Part shown: piece after piece, positions 8,496 to 17,045 of the stretch
How the letters are laid out: each line of letters begins with the position of its first letter
Numbering within the stretch: the first letter of the stretch is position 1
From: Rapidithrix thailandica
GTDB taxonomy: Bacteria > Bacteroidota > Bacteroidia > Cytophagales > Flammeovirgaceae
Reading direction: 5' to 3'
DNA length: 64,000 bases
Assembly: GCF_039710355.1 (NCBI RefSeq)
Contig: NZ_JBDKWZ010000012.1
Coordinates: 1-64,000 of the forward strand
The notes under the pieces: model-generated
What the model was told of the DNA's origin: nothing
The model's input: only the letters and a program-made list of their open reading frames with translations
Database searches by the model: none
Position numbers and translations under genes: made by a program

Positions 8496-9132
8496 ACTCA
8501 AAACTGTCATAGAAGAATATCGCAATTGGGCTGGTTTATCGACTTACATTGACCGCATAGAAACTCATATTGAAATTGATTTCAGTCACTCACTTGAAAA
8601 TGCAAAAGCTCTATTGGAAAGTGTTGGAAAAGAAATCTGTGATAAAAATGGCGTTGAGTTAGGCATAAAACCTTCTGTGAATAGTGTTTTAAAGAAATGC
8701 TTTTCTTCTATGGGTTACGCAAATGGAACTTTGGTCAATCAAGTTTCATCAGCTTTGGCGACCATTGCACAACAAGTTGGTGAATTAAGAAACGATATAG
8801 GATTGACTTCTCACGGTAAATCTTTAGAAGAAATCAAACAGCGGAACAGCAAAGTTGATGTAATTACCAGAGAGTTTTTAATTGATACGGTTGAAACAGT
8901 TTGCGTTTTCATTATCAGAAACTACGAAAGCAAAAAAGAAAAGAAAGCGGCTGAGCAACTTGAAGATACTTTGGACTATTGGGAAGCTGACGACTTCAAC
9001 GAATTTTGGGATGATTCTTTTGGCGAATTTAAAATGGGCGATTACTCATATCCTGCAAGTGAAATTCTGTTCAATGTTGACAAACAAGCCTATGTAAACG
9101 AATACAAAGCATACACCGAAACTGAAGAATGA
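8488..9132 (+). CDS. Abortive-infection (Abi_C-like) family protein inside the hsd operon
   Basis: This 214-residue protein resembles the Abi_C (abortive infection C-terminal) family. It has a segment DFSHSLENAKALLESVGKEI, then VNQVSSALATIAQQVGELRN followed by a histidine-containing loop, as in that family. A charged acidic C-terminus follows. The ATG at 8488 overlaps the hsdS stop by 8 bases, and its own stop overlaps the hsdR start by 4 bases (ATGA). It is therefore a stable part of the operon rather than a chance insert. Its role may be a back-up response when restriction fails or when HsdR is hit by an inhibitor. That is inference from position. Confidence 0.7.
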   Translation: MNKLKTVIEEYRNWAGLSTYIDRIETHIEIDFSHSLENAKALLESVGKEICDKNGVELGIKPSVNSVLKKCFSSMGYANGTLVNQVSSALATIAQQVGELRNDIGLTSHGKSLEEIKQRNSKVDVITREFLIDTVETVCVFIIRNYESKKEKKAAEQLEDTLDYWEADDFNEFWDDSFGEFKMGDYSYPASEILFNVDKQAYVNEYKAYTETEE

Positions 9133-12100
9133 CAAGAATAACCGAAAACACCATAGAAGATTTTGCCATCAAATTGTTAGAAGGGTTAGGTTATGAATAC
9201 ATCTACGCCCCAAGCATTGCTCATGATGGCGAAAACCCGGAACGTAGTTCTTACGAAGAAATATTGCTAACTAATCGCATGGTAGAAGCGGTGCGGAGAA
9301 TCAATCCAAATGTTCCACTTGCAGCACAGGAAGAAGCCATCAAAGAAATTCAGCGCATCCATTCGCCCGAGTTATTGACCAACAACGAGAACTTTCATCG
9401 CCTATTAACAGAAGGCATCCAAGTTAGTTATCAGAAAGATGGTCAACAAAGAGGCGATTTGGTGTGGTTGATAGATTTCAACACACCTGAAAACAACGAC
9501 TTTATTGTTGCCAATCAATTTACGGTGGTAGAAGATGGCGTAAACAAACGCCCGGATGTGATTTTGTTTGTCAACGGCATTCCTTTGGTGGTGATCGAAC
9601 TGAAAAATGCAGTCGATGAAAACGCCACCATCAGATCTGCTTTCCGCCAGATAGAAACCTACAAAGCAGTTATTCCTAGCCTTTTTACATATAATGCTTT
9701 CACCGTTATTTCAGACGGATTGGAAGCCCGATCCGGAACCCTTTCATCGGGTATGAGCCGCTTTATGGCCTGGAAATCGGCAGACGGAAAAGAAGAAGCA
9801 TCGCACTTGGTAAGCCAAATGGAAACGCTTATCAAAGGCATGCTGAACAAAGAAACCTTGCTCGATTTGATACGGCATTTCATCGTTTTTGAAAAATCGA
9901 AAAAGGAAGATACGGAAACAGGGGTAACGACCATTTCAACTATAAAGAAATTAGCGGCTTATCATCAATTCTATGCGGTGAACCGTGCAGTTGAATCTGC
10001 CATGAGAGCCACTGGCTACAACGTTGAGAAAGAAACGCCAACCAGCATGGTGATGGAATCGCCAGAAAATTATGGTGTGGCTGGTGTAAAATCACAACCT
10101 TCAGGAGATAGAAAAGGTGGTGTGGTTTGGCATACCCAAGGAAGTGGAAAATCTCTTTCCATGGTTTTCTTTACTGGTAAAATTGTGTTGGCTTTGGACA
10201 ATCCCACCGTTGTGGTCATCACCGACCGTAACGATTTGGACGACCAACTCTTTGATACTTTTGTTGCATCCACCCAGCTCTTACGTCAAGAACCCAAGCA
10301 AATTGAAAACCGAAACGATTTAAAAGAAAAACTGAAAGTAGCTTCGGGTGGTGTGATTTTCACCACCATTCAAAAGTTCTCACCCGAAGAAGGTAATGTA
10401 TATGAAACCCTTTCGGAAAGAGAAAACATTGTGGTGATTGCCGATGAAGCTCACCGAACACAATACGGTTTTAAAGCCAAAACGGTAGATGACAAAGACG
10501 AACAAGGCAATGTGATAGGAAAGAAAACCGTGTACGGTTTTGCCAAATACATGCGTGATGCTTTGCCCAATGCCACTTACATCGGTTTTACAGGAACTCC
10601 CATTGAAAGCACAGATGTCAACACACCTGCTGTTTTCGGAAATTACATTGACGTTTACGACATCGCTCAGGCGGTGGAAGACGGGGCAACGGTTCGTATT
10701 TACTATGAAAGTCGCCTAGCTAAGGTTAAGCTCACAGAAGAGGGAAAAAAAATAATAGAAGAGCATGAGGATTTTGAAAAGTTGATAGAATGGGAAAATC
10801 CTGAATTTTCTAATGCCACCCAAAGAGCTAAGGCTAAATGGACAAGGCTGGAAGCCTTAATTGGAAGTGAAAACAGAATAAAGAATATAGCCAACGACAT
10901 TATTCAACACTTTGGGCAGCGGCAAGAAGTGTTTGAAGGCAAAGGAATGATTGTGACCATGTCCAGAAGGATTGCCGCTGATTTGTATGAAGAAATCGTC
11001 AAGCTCAAACCCGAATGGCATTCAGCCGATTTGGACAAAGGTGCGATTAAAGTGGTAATGACTTCATCATCTTCCGATGGACCGAAAATCGCCAAACATC
11101 ATACCACCAAACAACAGCGTAGAACCCTTGCCGAACGGATGAAAGACCCTGATGACGAATTGAAATTGGTCATCGTTCGGGATATGTGGCTCACAGGTTT
11201 TGATGCCCCAAGCATGCACTCGCTTTACATTGACAAACCGATGAAAGGCCACAATTTGATGCAAGCGATTGCACGAGTTAACCGGGTGTATAAAGACAAA
11301 CCCGGTGGATTGGTAGTGGATTATTTGGGCATTGCTTCCGACTTGAAAAAAGCACTTTCCTTCTACTCAGATGCCGGAGGAAAAGGAGACCCAACCATTG
11401 TCCAAGAACAAGCGGTTGAATTGATGTTAGAGAAACTGGAAGTAGTTTCGCAGATGTTCAGCGGTTTCCCATATGAAGATTATTTCCAAGCGGAAACTGG
11501 TCAGAAGCTTTCCATGATTCTAGCAGCCGAAGAACACATTCTCGGTTTAGAAGATGGTAAGAAAAGATACATTAATGAAGTAACCGCCTTGTCTAAAGCT
11601 TTTGCCATTGCCGTTCCCCATGAACAAGCCATGGATGTGAAGGATGAAGTTTCTTTTTTTCAAGCGGTTAAAGCAAGATTAGTTAAGTTTGACGGAACAG
11701 GTTCTGGAAGAACGGACGAAGAAATTGAATCGACCATTCGTCAAGTCATTGACCAAGCGTTGGTTTCAGAACAAGTGATTGATGTTTTTGATGCGGCAGG
11801 AATCAAGAAACCGGATATTTCCATTCTTTCAGAAGACTTCTTGATGGAACTAAAAGGCATGAAGCATAAGAATGTGGCACTTGAAGTCTTGAAAAAGCTG
11901 CTCAATGATGAAATAAAAGCACGTTCCAAAAAGAACCTGGTAAAGAGTCAGTCACTGAAAGAAATGTTGGAAAATTCTATTAAGAAATATCACAACAAGA
12001 TTTTGACGGCTGCTGAAGTGATGGATGAGCTCATTAAGTTGAGTAAGGAAATCGTCAACATAGACAGTGAAGCTCAAAAACTTGGACTTTCTGACTTTGA

Positions 12101-12374
12101 GTACGCATTCTATACGGCAGTAGCCAACAACGATTCTGCAAAACAACTCATGCAGCAAGACAAGTTGAGAGAGCTTGCCGTGATATTAACAGAACAAGTG
12201 AAGCAAAATGCATCGATCGACTGGACAATAAAAGAAAGTGTCCGAGCGAAACTGAAAGTAATCATTAAAAGAACCCTAAGACAATACGGCTACCCGCCTG
12301 ATATGCAAAAGCTGGCTACTGAAACCGTGCTGAAACAGGCAGAGATGATTGCAAAAGAACTAACAACTGACTGA
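9129..12374 (+). CDS. hsdR: Type I restriction-modification system, restriction subunit
   Basis: HsdR is the ATP-dependent DNA translocase and nuclease of the type I complex. The 1081-residue protein has an N-terminal PD-(D/E)xK nuclease core with RPDVILFVNG and VVIELKNA near residues 140-160. A Walker A motif HTQGSGKSLSM is near residue 335 and a DEAH box (ADEAHRTQYG) near residue 438. Helicase motifs TGTPIE and IARVNRVYKD follow, then a helical C-terminal region that docks on M2S. The length is normal and no break is seen. It is the last gene of the operon and overlaps the abi gene by 4 bases. Confidence 0.95.
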   Translation: MTRITENTIEDFAIKLLEGLGYEYIYAPSIAHDGENPERSSYEEILLTNRMVEAVRRINPNVPLAAQEEAIKEIQRIHSPELLTNNENFHRLLTEGIQVSYQKDGQQRGDLVWLIDFNTPENNDFIVANQFTVVEDGVNKRPDVILFVNGIPLVVIELKNAVDENATIRSAFRQIETYKAVIPSLFTYNAFTVISDGLEARSGTLSSGMSRFMAWKSADGKEEASHLVSQMETLIKGMLNKETLLDLIRHFIVFEKSKKEDTETGVTTISTIKKLAAYHQFYAVNRAVESAMRATGYNVEKETPTSMVMESPENYGVAGVKSQPSGDRKGGVVWHTQGSGKSLSMVFFTGKIVLALDNPTVVVITDRNDLDDQLFDTFVASTQLLRQEPKQIENRNDLKEKLKVASGGVIFTTIQKFSPEEGNVYETLSERENIVVIADEAHRTQYGFKAKTVDDKDEQGNVIGKKTVYGFAKYMRDALPNATYIGFTGTPIESTDVNTPAVFGNYIDVYDIAQAVEDGATVRIYYESRLAKVKLTEEGKKIIEEHEDFEKLIEWENPEFSNATQRAKAKWTRLEALIGSENRIKNIANDIIQHFGQRQEVFEGKGMIVTMSRRIAADLYEEIVKLKPEWHSADLDKGAIKVVMTSSSSDGPKIAKHHTTKQQRRTLAERMKDPDDELKLVIVRDMWLTGFDAPSMHSLYIDKPMKGHNLMQAIARVNRVYKDKPGGLVVDYLGIASDLKKALSFYSDAGGKGDPTIVQEQAVELMLEKLEVVSQMFSGFPYEDYFQAETGQKLSMILAAEEHILGLEDGKKRYINEVTALSKAFAIAVPHEQAMDVKDEVSFFQAVKARLVKFDGTGSGRTDEEIESTIRQVIDQALVSEQVIDVFDAAGIKKPDISILSEDFLMELKGMKHKNVALEVLKKLLNDEIKARSKKNLVKSQSLKEMLENSIKKYHNKILTAAEVMDELIKLSKEIVNIDSEAQKLGLSDFEYAFYTAVANNDSAKQLMQQDKLRELAVILTEQVKQNASIDWTIKESVRAKLKVIIKRTLRQYGYPPDMQKLATETVLKQAEMIAKELTTD

Positions 12375-12877
12375 TAAATACCAACGCTCAAGGCAGACAC
12401 ACAAGCTAAAGCTTGTTAAAGAGTATGTCTGAGTCAACACACGGTTACAAAAGAAAAAAGTCGAGTAGGTAGAAGATGAGCCTCACTCACTAAGCCTTTC
12501 ACATCATAAGGTTAGGTGTACTAGCCACCACTTGATCTGACAGGTCATAATTATCGGTCACTATATTCCTTTGGCGAGCTACATCCATCTTGTTCAAGCT
12601 CCGGATATAGCAGAGCGTTGCTACTACCTCATACAGTTCACTGTATCCTCCTAAAAATGTCAAATTTTCATCCTAAAAAGGGCGTTGATACTGAGTGGTC
12701 ATTTTGGGTGTAGCGGGTCAACTGGGGGGGGAATTGTGACCTTGTGGCCAGGCCTCTCTTTTGGAACCTCTTCTGCGCATAGGTAACTTGTGCGATTGGC
12801 TGCAAGTTTTATGCGTATTCCATTGGGATAGCATATGATACGACATGGAAATTATACCTCATATTGTACAGCGCTTT
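12375..12877. other. Gene-free stretch with a degenerate minus-strand frame
   Basis: No intact gene is present. A short AT-rich hairpin (AAGCTAAAGCTT) lies just past hsdR. On the minus strand, roughly 12660-12500, an open run reads GGYSELYEVVATLCYIRSLN and continues with NKMDVARQRNIVTDNYDLSD, without a good start. It looks coding but I do not recognise it. A run of eight G at about 12724-12731 is conspicuous. The stretch is probably the worn end of a former insertion. Confidence 0.3.
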
Positions 12878-13732
12878 TCATTTGGAGAATAATCCCAATA
12901 ACCGCTCCCAAAATGTTTTCTTAGGTTTTGTATGCAATTCGGACGGTTTCAAATCAATATTTGGACTTGTTTCAACTGGCAAACTTTTTTGCTCAACATG
13001 AGTGATTTTTGCTCTTTCTCTCTCAAACGATGGTAGTTCTGGCTTTTTGGCTTCAATTTCTTCTTGTTTAGGAAGTTCATTGCTACACTCTCTACCATTA
13101 ATTATGGTTTCCCAATTTGGATCATGTAATCTTTTTGCAAACCTTTGTTTTCTAAAATATCCACTTAATTGCTTTTGTAATTTCTGAACATCACCTTGAA
13201 ACTTTATTTTATGCCAAATGTCAACTTCTATTGCTGTAAGATTATTATTCCGATAGAATTTTTTCTTTGAATTTTTAACCCGATTAGAAAGATGCAGTTC
13301 AATGATGATCATTGAGTTTACAGGAAAACCGAATTTATTTTCCTTGCAAATACGACAGTATAAATCTGCCTTATACTTTCCATCTTCAAATGGTTGCTCA
13401 ATAATTACCTCTGAAAAAAAAATTGAATCCTCTATTTCTCCAATTTTGATATTTAGTGATTTTAAATCAGAGATTATTTTTTTCGAGAGTTGATGCTCAA
13501 TGCTTTCTCCTCCTCCAGAGTTTTTATTTCCCCCATGACCAGGTTTAAATGCAAAATGAGGCTTTTGTTTTGTGGAATTAACTTTCGCGATCATTGGTAT
13601 ATGATGCCATAATGAAAAGTAGGTTCTTCCTTCCCAAGCTGAAGGAGTCTCACCATTCAATCCTTGAATAACATCATATATGGAAATTATCTTACTATCA
13701 GGATTATTTTCTAAATGAGCAAGGTATTTCAT
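12878..13732 (-). CDS. Predicted CoiA-like PD-(D/E)xK nuclease
   Basis: This 284-residue protein has a central part that resembles competence protein CoiA and related nucleases. ESIEHQLSKKIISDL is a conserved opening helix. YKADLYCRI then supplies a possible catalytic Asp, and MIIIELHLSNRVKNSKKKF a possible Glu on the next strand. A positively charged helix follows. The last 80 residues are Pro- and Lys-rich and probably disordered. CoiA acts in natural transformation in Gram-positive bacteria, but related proteins are common in mobile and defence regions. The nuclease call rests on motif spacing only. Confidence 0.5.
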   Translation of the reverse strand: MKYLAHLENNPDSKIISIYDVIQGLNGETPSAWEGRTYFSLWHHIPMIAKVNSTKQKPHFAFKPGHGGNKNSGGGESIEHQLSKKIISDLKSLNIKIGEIEDSIFFSEVIIEQPFEDGKYKADLYCRICKENKFGFPVNSMIIIELHLSNRVKNSKKKFYRNNNLTAIEVDIWHKIKFQGDVQKLQKQLSGYFRKQRFAKRLHDPNWETIINGRECSNELPKQEEIEAKKPELPSFERERAKITHVEQKSLPVETSPNIDLKPSELHTKPKKTFWERLLGLFSK

Positions 13733-13854
13733 TACTTGTTTTTATCCATAGTAAAAAATTAATGCCTCAGTGAGTAAATTGCCCGTTGGATCAATTCCAA
13801 CTTCTTTATGCCGTACAACGGTTTGGGTTATGAGCAGTAGCATCCCACAGGGTA

Positions 13855-14211
13855 CTATTGCTTATTGGTTTTGTTGTCCCAGGTTTTTATTTTTTTCTTG
13901 TTTTCAATCAGCTTTTCAGAATTAAATCCAATCATCGGGTCGGTTCGCATCCAAAAACGCTTTCGAGCCTCATTCAATTCTTTATTGATGTTTCGACTTG
14001 CAAAGATCTCCTTAAACTTCTCAAGCGATTGGTTCATTCGTTTGGTGGAGCTTAACCATAGTTCAGCATCAACTTCTTCCAACAGTTTATTTAAATTTCG
14101 AACAGCATTCCTGTTAAACTCGGAATATCCATCAATATGGATTTCATCTGGCTTCCAACTTGGTGTCGTTATCAAAACACCGTCCAAATCAAGTATTATA
14201 ACGTTCTTTAT
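13855..14211 (-). pseudogene. HAD-domain protein with lost start codon
   Basis: The frame reads KNVIILDLDGVLITTPSWKP, which contains the HAD motif I DxDGV, followed by a region with LWLSSTKR that matches motif II. It resembles HAD domains of the type linked to RNA repair modules. No ATG, GTG or suitable TTG precedes motif I. The codon expected to be the start is ATA at 14209-14211, one base from ATG, and a stop lies just before it. Starting at the TTG at 14187 would cut off the first catalytic Asp. The C-terminus (after residue 85) also lacks the expected DDD-type motif, so it is probably a recent pseudogene. Confidence 0.5.
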
Positions 14212-14325
14212 TTAATTGGGCGCAACAACTATATAATTACCAATAAAACTGTATTTATTTTGTAGTAACTAAGATAATAAATCTCTCAGAAAAGTATTTG
14301 GGTATGGCACATTTTCCAATAAATA

Positions 14326-14440
14326 TGGAGTGCCCAAACCGTCTGAGAAGATGGAATAGGTTTCTCCTTCTACAATGGCACAAAATTGCCTTCGTCAAAG
14401 ACCCAGGTGATCAGGTTTTCTACGGGTTCGGGTTTAAACG
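14326..14440 (-). pseudogene. Remnant of an Rhs core
   Basis: The minus strand here encodes ENLITWVFDEGNFVP and then the start of the GETxSxVSDYLGxP segment with frame damage. It matches the intact copy at 21470-21577 and, more distantly, the full-length Rhs protein. No toxin end follows. It marks the far end of the orphan-tip array. Confidence 0.75.
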
Positions 14441-14468
14441 ATTGAATAAATTGAAAATAAAACGAACA

Positions 14469-15317
14469 TCAGTCTTTCCAATGAGTTTTGGTTAATTTAC
14501 CTGTCAGGGATGGTGGAACCACTGTTAGCTCCCAGTCCTCTTCCTTTGTTTGGTGGAGAATGATCATGCATCCTTTCGGTAAAGTGCCGTCCTCTGAAAA
14601 TTCCAATTCCTTAATTTTACACGAAGTCGTGATGCCGTTGCTGTCTATCTGGCATTGAAAGGGCTCGCCCGTATGTCCATAAAAATGATAATGAAAAATC
14701 ACCTGGTCCAGTGTGTGACGGATTTCGGGCATTCCATACCCCCGTTGACTTGCATCGTCTTTGTCATGCGAGAGCAAAATATCAAAGTGTTCGTTTGTTT
14801 GGAACAGGGATGCTAACTGTTTCCGTTCATACTCCTGGATAAAGCGTTTTGCCGTCCGTCCTTTTCGGTCACCAATCCTTCCGATCCCCACAAAGCTCAA
14901 CCGTTTATCCCCCTTTCGAAAGGTTTGAATATGACCTGTTTTGCAGATCCATACCCTTTGATAGACATCTATGGGAAACCGTGAAGCCTTACCACTTTTT
15001 TGTTCTAAGGCATCCAGATAGTCGTGGTCTTCATGATTCCCCCGAACACAAATCATATGCAAATCGAGCTGTTGGAGATAAGCCTTGATGGTCGCCTTTT
15101 CTTGGACAAAATCCTCATGGAAACCCAATTCATCCCGGTCGTACCGGGCATGTTTCAGAGTGGCCTTATCCAATGCCTTCAAATCGGGATAGGCTCCTAA
15201 ATCCCCGCATTGTAAAATCAAATCCACTTTCTCCCCAGTCTCCTGTTGATACAAATCCACCAGTTTAAACGGGAGTAATAGTTTTCCATGAAGGTCTGCA
15301 AAAATCGCGATGCGCAT
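14469..15317 (-). CDS. Calcineurin-like metallophosphoesterase
   Basis: This 282-residue cytoplasmic protein carries the full set of metallophosphoesterase motifs. These are DLH at residues 8-10, CGDLG near residue 37, GNHED near residue 96, LLSHD near residue 182 and GHTG near residue 215. These residues bind two metal ions and cleave phosphomonoesters or phosphodiesters. The substrate cannot be told from the sequence. A damaged HAD phosphatase-like gene lies 280 bases downstream. The start ATG at 15315-15317 gives the usual MRIAIFADLHG opening. Confidence 0.85.
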   Translation of the reverse strand: MRIAIFADLHGKLLLPFKLVDLYQQETGEKVDLILQCGDLGAYPDLKALDKATLKHARYDRDELGFHEDFVQEKATIKAYLQQLDLHMICVRGNHEDHDYLDALEQKSGKASRFPIDVYQRVWICKTGHIQTFRKGDKRLSFVGIGRIGDRKGRTAKRFIQEYERKQLASLFQTNEHFDILLSHDKDDASQRGYGMPEIRHTLDQVIFHYHFYGHTGEPFQCQIDSNGITTSCKIKELEFSEDGTLPKGCMIILHQTKEEDWELTVVPPSLTGKLTKTHWKD

Positions 15318-15389
15318 ATTGGATCAATTTTTTTCTTATCTATTACACTTAGTTCACGAACGAGATGCTTGCGACAGTATTGGGGAAAT

Positions 15390-15845
15390 TTAGTTTATAA
15401 CATAGTTACTCGCTAATAACTCAACATAGCTATCATACCCTTCAATCAAATAATGTTTTAAATTTAATCTATTTCTAGGATCATACCTTTCTTTGGATTC
15501 TTTTAACCAATGAGAATCATCTATTTGGTAAAATCCAGATGAAGGATGATACCCATTAATAACCCAAAACTCATACTCCGATACATTTTCTTCATTAATA
15601 TCTAATATTTCAAAATTTTCATAATTGCTCTCTTGAAAATTTAATGAGATACACTTTAACTCGGCGACTAACTTAAATTCTATTTGAATAGTTGTGCGTT
15701 TTTCCTTTTGCTTAAAGTCCTCCAAAAGGAATGATTCTAATTTTATTTTAGCACTGTTTCTTTCTTTATATTCTACAAATAAATCTGTAGTAGATATTTT
15801 AAAATCTACTTCCTCTGGGATCAAAATCTTCATAGGTATCTTCAA
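15390..15845 (-). CDS. Candidate immunity protein for Rhs tip 1
   Basis: This 151-residue soluble protein is of no family I recognise. It is acidic, with alternating strands, and contains a YHPSSGFYQIDDS segment near residue 105. It starts 11 bases after the stop of the orphan Rhs tip at 15857, in the same direction. That is the standard place for the immunity gene of a polymorphic toxin. The call is therefore based on position. Confidence 0.65.
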   Translation of the reverse strand: MKIPMKILIPEEVDFKISTTDLFVEYKERNSAKIKLESFLLEDFKQKEKRTTIQIEFKLVAELKCISLNFQESNYENFEILDINEENVSEYEFWVINGYHPSSGFYQIDDSHWLKESKERYDPRNRLNLKHYLIEGYDSYVELLASNYVIN

Positions 15846-15856
15846 ACTTCAAATGT

Positions 15857-16654
15857 TTACTTACAACTACTATTAACTTTTTTTAGAAAGCCAGATCCAT
15901 CTTTATTTTTGGTAATATTAATAGTTTTTGAAGGAGGTCTGTTTTTAATATCGGCAACTAGATGTGGAGGGACTCTATCATAAGGAACTTTTATAGTCAT
16001 ATCCGGAGTTTTTCCTGACTCCACTATTGCCGCCAACCCTCTATTATTTAGTGTAACATTTTTACCTGTCGCGGGATCAACAGTATATGAAATAACCATT
16101 ACATTTGGATCAATTTTTCCTGCCTTTATATCACTAGACACATCAGTTATTGATTGACCAATTATTACATCATCAGCTTGAGAACCTATACTACTAAAAT
16201 TTGGAGCTATCCTATCTTGCCCAAAATATATGTCTTTTGGAAATTCTGTTACTTCTCCAACAGAAAATGGATCAAAACTACTTAACCCAAAAACATCCAC
16301 CCAAGCATTACTATCATGCACATAAGCATAAATATTCGGATTATTCCCCGCCAAGCCAATCGGATCCTGGGAAATATACGTCCCTGATTCAGGCGAATAG
16401 TACCGAAAACGGTTGTAGTACAAGCCCGTCTCTACATCCTCGTACTGTCCTTGGTTCCGGAAGGGACAATCTTGAAAGGGACAATCTTGAATCGAGCCTC
16501 TTTCTAAAGTTCGGATCTTTCCATAGATGTCCAATTCGGCTTGCCAAACCAGGTTGCCTACGTGGTTGTACATCAGGCATGGAGTACCCAAATAATCCGA
16601 TACGATGGAATAGGTTTCTCCTAAAAAAAATTTAGCCGAAGAAATTATATACAC
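15857..16654 (-). CDS. Orphan Rhs tip 1 with polymorphic toxin domain
   Basis: Of 265 residues, about 1-115 are the end of an Rhs core (DYLGTPCLMYNHVGNLVWQA through DPIGLAGNNPNIYAYV and VDVFGL). The rest is a unique toxin end. Core homology begins near 16618, so the first ten residues come from unrelated flank. The toxin contains GQDRIAPNFSS and a VTLNNRGLAAI motif. The next tip has the same order of motifs, so both belong to one toxin superfamily, perhaps related to ParB-like or other nucleases. A 15-bp tandem duplication at 16461-16490 doubles the peptide QDCPF. With no PAAR or repeat region it cannot be delivered alone, but it could be recombined onto a full-length Rhs. Confidence 0.8.
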   Translation of the reverse strand: MYIISSAKFFLGETYSIVSDYLGTPCLMYNHVGNLVWQAELDIYGKIRTLERGSIQDCPFQDCPFRNQGQYEDVETGLYYNRFRYYSPESGTYISQDPIGLAGNNPNIYAYVHDSNAWVDVFGLSSFDPFSVGEVTEFPKDIYFGQDRIAPNFSSIGSQADDVIIGQSITDVSSDIKAGKIDPNVMVISYTVDPATGKNVTLNNRGLAAIVESGKTPDMTIKVPYDRVPPHLVADIKNRPPSKTINITKNKDGSGFLKKVNSSCK

Positions 16655-16669
16655 CTCTTTCGCTAAATT
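16622..16669 (-). terminator. Intrinsic terminator after the tip 2 cassette
   Basis: On the minus strand AATTTAGCGAAAGA pairs with TCTTCGGCTAAATT across a short loop, and eight T follow. It lies after the candidate immunity gene at 16730 and overlaps the first codons of orphan tip 1, so read-through into tip 1 should be low. Confidence 0.7.
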
Positions 16670-16729
16670 GAAACCGTCAAGACTCCTCCTACAGTTGTAG
16701 TTTTTATTTGAAATGAAAATTCTTAATAA

Positions 16730-17044
16730 TCAACTAGATGATTCTTTGTGCTCTATATAAGCATTACTGTTTAACTTTTGCCTCTTATCGAGCATTTTAA
16801 GTATTCGTATATTCTCAAAAACGGATTTAGCTGTTTGGCTGAGAGTTTCTAATTGATGAAGACTAAGTTCAATAGAAACAAAACCCTCATTAAACTCTAT
16901 TTTTTGTAAATCTTGTACTCTTAATTGAAGAGTTGCTTTTTCAAATTTACTTTCAACCATATATAAAGCGTCTATGGTCCCAAATTGGCTTTTATTATCC
17001 TTACTTTCAAGAAGATATGCGCCAGTATATAATTTTTTTTTCAT
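16730..17044 (-). CDS. Candidate immunity protein for Rhs tip 2
   Basis: This 104-residue soluble protein is of unknown family. Its start lies one base after the stop of the orphan tip at 17046, which implies translational coupling. The first 35 residues look like a strand-rich fold and the rest like a long helix. Position and tight coupling are the evidence for an immunity role. Confidence 0.65.
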   Translation of the reverse strand: MKKKLYTGAYLLESKDNKSQFGTIDALYMVESKFEKATLQLRVQDLQKIEFNEGFVSIELSLHQLETLSQTAKSVFENIRILKMLDKRQKLNSNAYIEHKESSS

Positions 17045-17045
17045 G

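Noticed and set aside
12700..12745. IS21-type terminal repeat near the G8 run
   Set aside because: The words resemble such ends only loosely, and no istA or istB remnant is beside them.
13770..14240. Integron attC sites on both sides of the HAD gene
   Set aside because: The flanking words do not match the RYYYAAC/GTTRRRY core pairs, and no integron integrase is present.
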